DNA from: Streptomyces sp. NBC_00440 | Lineage (GTDB): Bacteria; Actinomycetota; Actinomycetes; Streptomycetales; Streptomycetaceae | DNA: 64,000 nucleotides | NCBI RefSeq assembly: GCF_036014215.1 | Contig: NZ_CP107921.1 | Coordinates: 8,181,501 to 8,245,500, forward strand | Direction: 5' to 3' | In this document: in pieces, positions 58,027-64,000 of the stretch | Position numbering within the stretch: position 1 is the first letter of the stretch | Layout of the letters: each line of letters opens with the position of its first letter | Notes under the pieces: generated by a model | The model's database searches: none | What the model was told of the DNA's origin: nothing | Seen by the model: only the letters and a program-made list of their open reading frames with translations | Translations under genes and position numbers: made by a program

Positions 58027-59091
58027 TTACGGTGGGGCGGCGCCGTCGTGCGGGGCGTCGTCCTGGCTGCCCTGGTGCCGCCGGGAGGTGTGCCGGCGCG
58101 GCTGGTCGCTTTCCGGACGCGGCCGGTCGGTGTCCGTCAGTTCCGCGTCCGTCAGTTCCGCTACGGCCAGCAGGGCCAGGGCCCGCAGGGTGGCCTCCTG
58201 GCCGATCCGTACGTCGAGACGGTTGCAGGCCAGGTGGGTCAGATGACCGGCCAGCAGGGCAGGGGCGGCGGCCTGTCGCTGGGCACCGCGGCAGGTCGCG
58301 AGCCACCGGCTCACCGGGTCGGCCCCGGCCGGGTCCGCCACTTCCGCCAGTGGGGCCGTGCGGGCCGGGTCCGCCACTGCCGACTGTGCTGCCGCGCGGG
58401 CCGGGTGTGCCGCTTCCGCCAGTGGGGCCGCGCGGGCTGCGCGGGCGACGGTGAGCAGGGCGGCACGCCCGTTCCTGTACTGGGCCAACACCTCCGGCAC
58501 CGGCTGTCCCGGCGCAGCACCCGCGTCCAGGGTGCCGGCCAGCAGGGCGAAACAGTGCGCCGTCCGCTGTGCCGGGCTCCAGCCGGCCAGTACGGCGGCG
58601 ACGGCCAGTTCGCTGCAGGTGGCGAACGCGTCCTCCGCGGCCCGCAGTGCGGCGCCATGGCCGTACTTGCCGTGCTCGGGCCGGTAGGGGTGGAAGGCGA
58701 GACTGTCGTTGGGGGCCAGGGTCCCGGGCTCGCTGTCCGGTTCCAGGGCGGCCAACTGCTCTGCCAGTGCCCGGTATTGGTGTGCGGGCATGGGCTGAGA
58801 GGGCGGCAGCGTACGGAACAGTGCTATGGCGTGTGCGTCCAGCACGGCGCGTACGGAGGGCCCGGCCGCCGGTGCGGTGAGACGGACCCGCAGACGCAGG
58901 TGCGGGCCGCCGTGCCAGTGGCGGAGGAAGAAGAAGCGGTCGGCCAGCCCGCGTTGCCGCAGTTCCGCGACGGCCGCCGGGATCAGCGTGCTCACCACCA
59001 GGTCGAGCGGGTGCCCGGTGAACACATGGGCGCTGACCCAGCGGTCCTGCGGCTCCGGGCCCGGCACGCCGCCGGGCGGACGGGTCAGCAT
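58027..59091 (-). CDS. Split LanB glutamate-elimination protein (TbtC-like)
   Basis: A 354-residue SpbC-type protein, the second half of a split lantibiotic-type dehydratase. It reads WVSAHVFTGHPLDLVVSTLI, then FFFLRHWHGGPHLRLRVRL, the family's hallmark, and MPAHQYRALAEQLAALEPDS. It should remove glutamate from glutamylated Ser/Thr to give dehydroamino acids. A stretch of imperfect alanine-rich repeats (AAPLAEAAHPARAAAQSAV, ARTAPLAEVADPAGADP) and a charged tail of about 35 residues are unusual. The ATG overlaps the glutamylation gene's stop by 7 nt. Confidence 0.85.
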   Translation of the reverse strand: MLTRPPGGVPGPEPQDRWVSAHVFTGHPLDLVVSTLIPAAVAELRQRGLADRFFFLRHWHGGPHLRLRVRLTAPAAGPSVRAVLDAHAIALFRTLPPSQPMPAHQYRALAEQLAALEPDSEPGTLAPNDSLAFHPYRPEHGKYGHGAALRAAEDAFATCSELAVAAVLAGWSPAQRTAHCFALLAGTLDAGAAPGQPVPEVLAQYRNGRAALLTVARAARAAPLAEAAHPARAAAQSAVADPARTAPLAEVADPAGADPVSRWLATCRGAQRQAAAPALLAGHLTHLACNRLDVRIGQEATLRALALLAVAELTDAELTDTDRPRPESDQPRRHTSRRHQGSQDDAPHDGAAPP

Positions 59092-61778
59092 GACTGCTCC
59101 CGCCGGTCCGCCGCAGGGAGCGGGGCGGTGGGCAGCTCGATCAGGAACTCGGCCGCGTAGCGGTGGCCGTCCCGGTGGGCCGGTGCGTCGTGGAGGTCGG
59201 GCAGTGCCTCTGTGAGCAGCAGTGGCCGGCCGGTGGCCGCCGCCCGCTCGAAGACCCGCAGCAGATGGGCGTGGGCGAAATCGACGTACACCGGCTTGCG
59301 GTCCTTGTCGTGCAGCGCGGGGCCGGTGAAGCCGTCAGTGGGGCGCGGGGTGAGGACGCGCAGGAAGCAGCGCTGCGGCAGGCCGAGCGCCGCGCGCCAG
59401 GTGTGCACGCGGACCAGGTGGGCGGCGTCCGTCTCTCCGGCGGCGCGGGCGGGTGCCCGGCCGGGGTCGATGAACCAGGTCGCACGGCGCAGCACCACGG
59501 CCCCGAGGGCGAGACGGGGCATCTTCGTCCAGCCCGGTCCGGGCGCCGCCTCCGGGCCGCGCCGGGGCGGGCCGGTCCGCCCCGGCGGGAGCAGCCGCCA
59601 CAGCTGCGGCCAGTCCGACCAGAAGGCGTAGGAGGTCTGGCCGAATGCTTCCACCAGCAGCCGGGCGGGCAGCGGCAGCAGCGGTGTGGCGAGCAGGCCC
59701 AGATGGAGCGGCCGTACGACACGGCCGGTGGTGCGGTGGGCCAGGTGGAGGCGACGGGTGTGCCGGTCGTGCACGACGTCCAGGTCGGCGGGGCGGATCA
59801 GTTGCTCGGGCGGCCGGTGCGAGGTGGCGCCGTCCAGGTCGATCGCGTAACGGGTGGCAGGTGCCCGCTGGTTGAGAGCGCTGCTGAAGGCGGCGTCGAA
59901 CTCGGCGTAGAGGGGGGTGTCCGCGGGGCCGTCACCGGGAGGCCCCGCGTGGGCTGCCCCGAAAGGGGCCGGTGTGTCGAGCAGCCGGGCGATCCGGGTC
60001 AGGCCGGTGCCGTGGCCGCAGGTCACCGTGTTGAGTACCAGTCCGAGCCCGGTGGCAGGGTTGGGCAGCGTCTGGACGTAGCAGGCATGGCGGTCGCCGG
60101 AGGTGTCCGGGTCGGGCCAGGTGCCGCAGAGGTCACGGACGGCCTGGGGGCCGAGACGGACGGTGCCGTCGGACGCGGGCGGGGTGTCGGCGATCAGGCG
60201 GCGCAGTGCGTCCTGCCGCCGGGCGTCGCGCTCGGTGGGAGCGTGCGGCGCGGCTGTGGACCACCAGGCGCCGAAGTCCTGGAGGAAACGGGTGAACGGC
60301 TGCTTGAATCCTGGGCCGTAGGCGGTCACGGCGTGCTCCCGCAGTGCCTCGCGCGGCGGTGCGAGGGTGTCGAAGGGGGCGAGCAGTGCGGGGACGTGAG
60401 CGAGGTCGGCGAGAGCCGGCCGCCAGGCAGCCGGGTCCAGTACGGCGGCCGTGCCGACGGCGACCGTGTGGTGGAAGTACAGCGGGCCGCGGTCCAACTG
60501 CTCGCTCCGGCCGAGCAGTCCGAGCTGTCGGGCGGCGGCCGTGGTGTGCTGCTGCAGGGCGGCGGCGATGCCCCGGTGCAAGCCGGGCCCGGCGGTCCTG
60601 GCGGCGTCGATCCGGTCGCGGATGGCACGCAGGTCGGCGAGCAGCGGGGCGAGGCGGTGGCCGTCGTGGGGCTCCGGCAGGTGCCTCCCGAGCCAGTCGC
60701 AGAGCGTGGCGGCGTCGAGCTCCTGGTCGGGCGGGCCTAGGCGGATCTCCAGCAGGCCGGTCCGGACGAGCCGGGCGACGACAGCGTCGGCGTCGGCGGT
60801 TGTGGTGCTCCCCGGTCCGGGGGCGCGGAGCAGGGCACGCAGCCGCTCGGGGCTGCCTGCCTCGCAGACCGCCGCCAGGATCGCGGCCAGCGCCGGGGTC
60901 GCGGGCAGGGCACGCACCTCGCCGGACGGGCCCGGCACGGTGAACAGCCACCGCTCTCCCCCGGGCGAGGCCACCGGTGTGGCCGACGGGTTGACGCGCA
61001 GTCGGACGGCCGCGTCCAGCTCGGGTACGTGGGCGAGAGCGGCGGCGATACCCGCCAGCGGCAGCAGACTCGCCTCTGCCACAGAGGCCCGGACGGAACT
61101 CTCCAGGCGTACGCCGGAGCCGGCGTCCGCCGCCCACCGGCCGAAGCCGCTGGAGGCGAAGGTCGTCAACGGGCTGGGCTTGGCCATCGCGCGCCCCGCG
61201 TACTTGGCGAGCCGGACGGCTGCCCCGTCCAGCGGCCGCCGTCCGGCCGCGTCGCGCGCCTCCCGGCGCAGCAGGTCCTCGTACAGATCCGCACTGGCGT
61301 AGTCGAGACCGGTGGCGAACGCCGGGTCCTGGAAGAGCGCGTCAAGGGCCGCTGCCGCCGACCGGGTCTCCGCAGGCAGGACGTTCCCCAGTTCCGCGAA
61401 GAGCCCGGCCCGGGTACGGCGCAGAGCGGCATGGGCGTGGAGACGCCCGGTGAGCGCCCCGCCGAGCACCTCCGGCGGGGCCGCCGCGTCCAGCAGGGGG
61501 CTGATGCGGGCGCCCCGGTGCACGGCTCGGCGCAGGCCCACCAGCCTGGCCTTGAAAGGGCGCGCGGGCGCTGTGCCGATCAGGGCGTACAACGCGTCGC
61601 AGAGCTGCGCCGCGTCGTCGGCCAGCCGCTGGTCCAAGGACGTGACGTGCAGGGCGAGTTCGGTGCTGCGAGGGATGCGGGAGGCGTCGAGCGCGGTGGT
61701 GGGCAGCCCGGCGATCCGTACGCCCACGGGGGCGCTGACGGCGGGGGGCGCGGCCGGGGGCGGTGTGTTCCGGCTCAT
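59085..61778 (-). CDS. Split LanB glutamylation protein (TbtB-like)
   Basis: An 897-residue protein matching the N-terminal (glutamylation) domain of LanB dehydratases, which uses glutamyl-tRNA to activate Ser/Thr. Typical segments are RLAKYAGRAMAKPSPLTTFA near 185-205, RGPLYFHHTVAVGTAAVLDP near 437, and the end region RCFLRVLTPRP, KPVYVDFAHAHLLRVFERAA with LLLTEALPD. The elimination domain is a separate gene directly after it, as in thiopeptide pathways. The start follows the SagB-like gene's TGA with a 1-nt overlap (TGATG). Confidence 0.88.
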   Translation of the reverse strand: MSRNTPPPAAPPAVSAPVGVRIAGLPTTALDASRIPRSTELALHVTSLDQRLADDAAQLCDALYALIGTAPARPFKARLVGLRRAVHRGARISPLLDAAAPPEVLGGALTGRLHAHAALRRTRAGLFAELGNVLPAETRSAAAALDALFQDPAFATGLDYASADLYEDLLRREARDAAGRRPLDGAAVRLAKYAGRAMAKPSPLTTFASSGFGRWAADAGSGVRLESSVRASVAEASLLPLAGIAAALAHVPELDAAVRLRVNPSATPVASPGGERWLFTVPGPSGEVRALPATPALAAILAAVCEAGSPERLRALLRAPGPGSTTTADADAVVARLVRTGLLEIRLGPPDQELDAATLCDWLGRHLPEPHDGHRLAPLLADLRAIRDRIDAARTAGPGLHRGIAAALQQHTTAAARQLGLLGRSEQLDRGPLYFHHTVAVGTAAVLDPAAWRPALADLAHVPALLAPFDTLAPPREALREHAVTAYGPGFKQPFTRFLQDFGAWWSTAAPHAPTERDARRQDALRRLIADTPPASDGTVRLGPQAVRDLCGTWPDPDTSGDRHACYVQTLPNPATGLGLVLNTVTCGHGTGLTRIARLLDTPAPFGAAHAGPPGDGPADTPLYAEFDAAFSSALNQRAPATRYAIDLDGATSHRPPEQLIRPADLDVVHDRHTRRLHLAHRTTGRVVRPLHLGLLATPLLPLPARLLVEAFGQTSYAFWSDWPQLWRLLPPGRTGPPRRGPEAAPGPGWTKMPRLALGAVVLRRATWFIDPGRAPARAAGETDAAHLVRVHTWRAALGLPQRCFLRVLTPRPTDGFTGPALHDKDRKPVYVDFAHAHLLRVFERAAATGRPLLLTEALPDLHDAPAHRDGHRYAAEFLIELPTAPLPAADRREQSC

Positions 61779-63082
61779 CAGAACACCACCGGGACGCGGA
61801 AGGCGGCGCCCGGCCGCGCCGTGCCGATGGCCACCTGGAAGAGCACTGTCTCCTCACCCGGGGCCAGCCCGAGCAGGCGTTCCGCACCGGCGGCGTCGTA
61901 GCCGTTGTGGACCCGCGCGCCCAGGCCCTGACGGGCAGCGGCCACGCAGAGCAGATGCGCCGCCGCGCCCGCGGTCAGGTGCAGTCTGCGGAAGGCGTCG
62001 GCGCCGTAGCGCGCGACGGCGGCGCCGCGACGGACGGCGATGTAGGCGGTACAGGCAGTCGAGCGGAAGTTCATCGACACCCGGCCCTCCGTCTGTCCGA
62101 TCTGTTCGAGCGACGTTTGCGGGTCGCCGTCGCTGACCTGCCGCAGATGGCCGTCGCTGTGGACGTAGTGGCCCGGGGAGAAGCCGGTCACACGCTGTAC
62201 CAGCAGGTGGCAGGAGAAGTCGGTGAACGGCGCCGCGGCGAGGGCGGCGCCGAGATCGGTGAGCAGTGCTTTCGGTGAGAGCACCGGTTCCGGGTCGAAC
62301 AGCGCGGCGCCGGAGTGGCGGGCACGGAGCACGGAGGCCAGGTCGGGCGGGGGCCAGGACCGGTCGCCCGGATGCTTCACGGGCTGCAGGATCTCCAGAT
62401 AGCCCATCGGGTGTTCCGCCCCGGCGGGCAGCAGGTTCGCGCAGAGGCCGTGCAGTGTCTCCTGGTCCTGTCCTGGCCGGGTACGCAGGCCGAGTGCGGC
62501 GGCGACCAGGTGCACCGCGCCCAGCAGCATTCCTGCCTCCTGGGCGCACAGCCGCGGGGCGTAGTCGCCGTAGAGCCGTGCCGTCCGGGCGAACCGGCTG
62601 GTGATCACGGCGAACCGGGAGTCCCCGGGGTCAGCGGCCTGACGGCTGGTCACTGATGCGGTCTGCATGATCAGTTGATGGTGGAGAGGGTCGAACCGGA
62701 ATGCCGCGGTGGGGGAGACCAGGGTGAGTTCGCTCGGGTAGCGGCACCGTGCGGAGGCCACCGCGCGGTGAAGCGGCCAGCCGCCCGGGGTCAGGTCGTG
62801 CTGGAGCAGACCGTAGGAGTAGTGCAGCAGCGCGGAGAGGACGGCCGGGTCGGCGAGGGTGGCCGGGGAGCCGGGGGCGGGCGCCAGATGGAGCGGTGGC
62901 GGCGCCAGTGGAAGGCGCGGCCCGTGGGGGAGGAGGCCGGGCTCCGCGCTGCCCGTTCCCGGCGCAGGGGATCCCGTGGCGAGGGTGGCCGGGATGGCCC
63001 TGCGGGAGTAGACCGCCTCCGCCCAGAGCGCCAGGGGAAACGGGTTCTCGCCTGCGAGGCTGCGAGGTGTCCCGTCGGTCAT
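61778..63082 (-). CDS. Second SagB/nitroreductase-like protein of the cluster
   Basis: A 434-residue protein with two nitroreductase-like halves. The first contains DPAVLSALLHYSYGLLQHDL, AVASARCRYPSELTLV (in the place of the flavin GGTYP loop, but changed to CRYPS) and YGDYAPRLCAQEAGMLLGAV. The second contains VSMNFRSTACTAYIAVRRGA, then AAGAAAHLLCVAAARQGLGA. The altered flavin loop suggests changed specificity or a structural role. It is coupled by a 4-nt overlap to the gene before it and by 1 nt to the glutamylation gene. It has no counterpart in the tbtB-G set. Confidence 0.75.
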   Translation of the reverse strand: MTDGTPRSLAGENPFPLALWAEAVYSRRAIPATLATGSPAPGTGSAEPGLLPHGPRLPLAPPPLHLAPAPGSPATLADPAVLSALLHYSYGLLQHDLTPGGWPLHRAVASARCRYPSELTLVSPTAAFRFDPLHHQLIMQTASVTSRQAADPGDSRFAVITSRFARTARLYGDYAPRLCAQEAGMLLGAVHLVAAALGLRTRPGQDQETLHGLCANLLPAGAEHPMGYLEILQPVKHPGDRSWPPPDLASVLRARHSGAALFDPEPVLSPKALLTDLGAALAAAPFTDFSCHLLVQRVTGFSPGHYVHSDGHLRQVSDGDPQTSLEQIGQTEGRVSMNFRSTACTAYIAVRRGAAVARYGADAFRRLHLTAGAAAHLLCVAAARQGLGARVHNGYDAAGAERLLGLAPGEETVLFQVAIGTARPGAAFRVPVVF

Positions 63083-64000
63083 CCCGGCTCCGCGCCGAGA
63101 AAGCGGCCGGTGGTCAGGTCCAGCACCTCGGCATCGGTCACCGGTGACGGTGCTGTGCCCCCGCCGGAGTTGTCCAGACCGGCCGTCCGGTGCAGCAGGT
63201 GCAGGCAGAGCTGGTTGGCGGCGAGGGCCGCGACCGGGCCACCGAGGTACGGACTCGGCTCACGCACGCGAGCCGGATCCCCCGCACGCGCGGCGCCCGC
63301 CGCGGGGTCATCGCGCCCACTGCCGGGCGGTACGCAGGAGGCCGGTGGCTCTGGCGCGGCGCCGGGGTCACCCACTGTGCTGATCACGATGTGCGCGCCC
63401 CGCCCCACCGCCTGTCCGTACGGAACCCCGGCACGTATCGCGAGCGCGCGGGCCTCGTCCGCCGGCTCCCTCTCGTACACGTCAGAGCCGAGAAGCACCA
63501 CGCCGGCGTCCGCGGGCAGGCCGGACAGGTTTCCGCTCAGCTGCTGGTAGCGGAAGCACCCGCCCTCCTGCTGGAGCAACGCGACACATTCGCGCAGCCG
63601 TGCCACATCTGCCGGGTCCCCAAAACCCTCCTCCACTGTGCGCAGCCGCAGGCGCACATGTGCCACACCCGACGCGAGCAGGGCCAGGACCAGCGCACTT
63701 GCCATCCGTCCGGTGCCGACCACCAGGGGAGCGCAATCGCGATACCGCTCGAAGCGGTGCTCGGGCGAGTCCGCGCGCGCCGCGATGAAGTCGATCAGTG
63801 CGGCGTGGCGCGCACGGACCTGCGCGCTCAGCCCGTGTGGCAGATCCGCCGTGGCATCGCGTACGAACCCTTCCCGGGCCAGCAGTTCCACCAGTGAGCG
63901 GACATGCTGCGCGGCCTGTGGCGGGAGGTCGGAGGTGAGCTGGTCCAGGCTGCTGCGACCGTCCAGGAACGGCCGCAGCCGCTCCAGCCACGGGTGGATT
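63079..64000 (-). CDS. Second RRE/ocin-ThiF-like protein (5' partial)
   Basis: The last 306 residues are in the window; the start lies beyond base 64000. The visible N-terminal part repeats the layout of the other leader-binding protein: HPWLERLRPFLDGRSSLDQL and VRSLVELLAREGFV, the last half of an RRE-type domain. A ThiF-like Rossmann section follows (APLVVGTGRMASALVLALLA, VVLLGSDVYEREPADEA), where the nucleotide loop GTGRMA is better kept than in the downstream copy. It ends YLGGPVAALAANQLCLHLLH and TDAEVLDLTTGRF. It overlaps the second SagB-like gene by 4 nt, so these two form a pair. Confidence 0.8.
   Translation of the reverse strand, partial: IHPWLERLRPFLDGRSSLDQLTSDLPPQAAQHVRSLVELLAREGFVRDATADLPHGLSAQVRARHAALIDFIAARADSPEHRFERYRDCAPLVVGTGRMASALVLALLASGVAHVRLRLRTVEEGFGDPADVARLRECVALLQQEGGCFRYQQLSGNLSGLPADAGVVLLGSDVYEREPADEARALAIRAGVPYGQAVGRGAHIVISTVGDPGAAPEPPASCVPPGSGRDDPAAGAARAGDPARVREPSPYLGGPVAALAANQLCLHLLHRTAGLDNSGGGTAPSPVTDAEVLDLTTGRFLGAEPG

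Noticed and set aside
56732..58306. A longer start for the pyridine-synthase candidate
   Set aside because: The extra N-terminus is Arg/Pro-rich without family similarity and overlaps the preceding gene widely; the GTG with AGGAGG directly before it fits far better.
59163..60740. A 525-codon plus-strand frame inside the thiopeptide operon
   Set aside because: It lies opposite the LanB glutamylation gene, has no recognisable motif and shows typical shadow composition.

Overview
This window looks like a piece of a Streptomyces chromosome, probably from a variable arm region. The DNA is very GC-rich with strong third-position G/C in the genes. The gene content is typical of the genus: secreted glycoside hydrolases, many TetR/MerR/ECF regulators, a type I-E-like CRISPR repeat and a thiopeptide gene cluster. 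Between the intact blocks lie many insertion-sequence remnants and broken genes. No tRNA or rRNA gene was recognised.

Layout. 0-6.9 kb: the end of a carbohydrate ABC importer (binding protein, two permeases) followed by a secreted GH76-type alpha-mannanase and a GH38 alpha-mannosidase, which together suggest mannan use. 6.9-12.7 kb: decayed DNA with a disrupted TetR gene beside an intact dehydrogenase-like gene, a transposase fused to another ORF, a secreted GH19 chitinase and a DUF3558 remnant. 13-20.5 kb: an ECF sigma factor with a partner membrane protein, and a two-component system divergent from an ABC exporter, closed by a perfect 56-nt hairpin. 20.5-24.8 kb: three gene relics, then a DrrAB-like exporter with its MerR regulator. 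24.8-28.7 kb: a tyrosine-recombinase trio in which both large genes carry frameshifts. 28.7-40.3 kb: a gene graveyard with one intact IS630-family element and a few intact genes (TetR plus quinone oxidoreductase, a VOC protein, a blasticidin-S-deaminase-like protein, a second TetR).

40.5-47.7 kb: a sulfated-glycan-type locus with a Tat-exported GH43-like protein, a formylglycine sulfatase, a ROK regulator and a sulfonate/sulfate-ester-type ABC importer. 47.8-50.9 kb: katG facing a Fur-family regulator across a shared operator. 51.0-51.84 kb: an oxidase relic and a short CRISPR relic with an exact 61-nt period.

52.0 kb to the right edge: a minus-strand operon of at least eight tightly coupled genes for a thiazole/oxazole-forming thiopeptide pathway. 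Read in the direction of transcription it is: RRE/ThiF-like protein (partial), SagB-like oxidoreductase, split LanB glutamylation protein, LanB elimination protein, pyridine-synthase candidate, SagB dehydrogenase, RRE/ThiF-like protein, YcaO cyclodehydratase. The last six follow the order of tbtB-C-D-E-F-G from the thiomuracin pathway; the first two are additions. No precursor peptide is visible, so the product is unknown and the precursor probably lies just beyond base 64000.

The frameshifts and in-frame stops were found by reading homology-like protein runs across frames. They cluster in the transposon-rich blocks and are absent from the operons, which favours real decay over sequencing error, but raw-read inspection would settle that.
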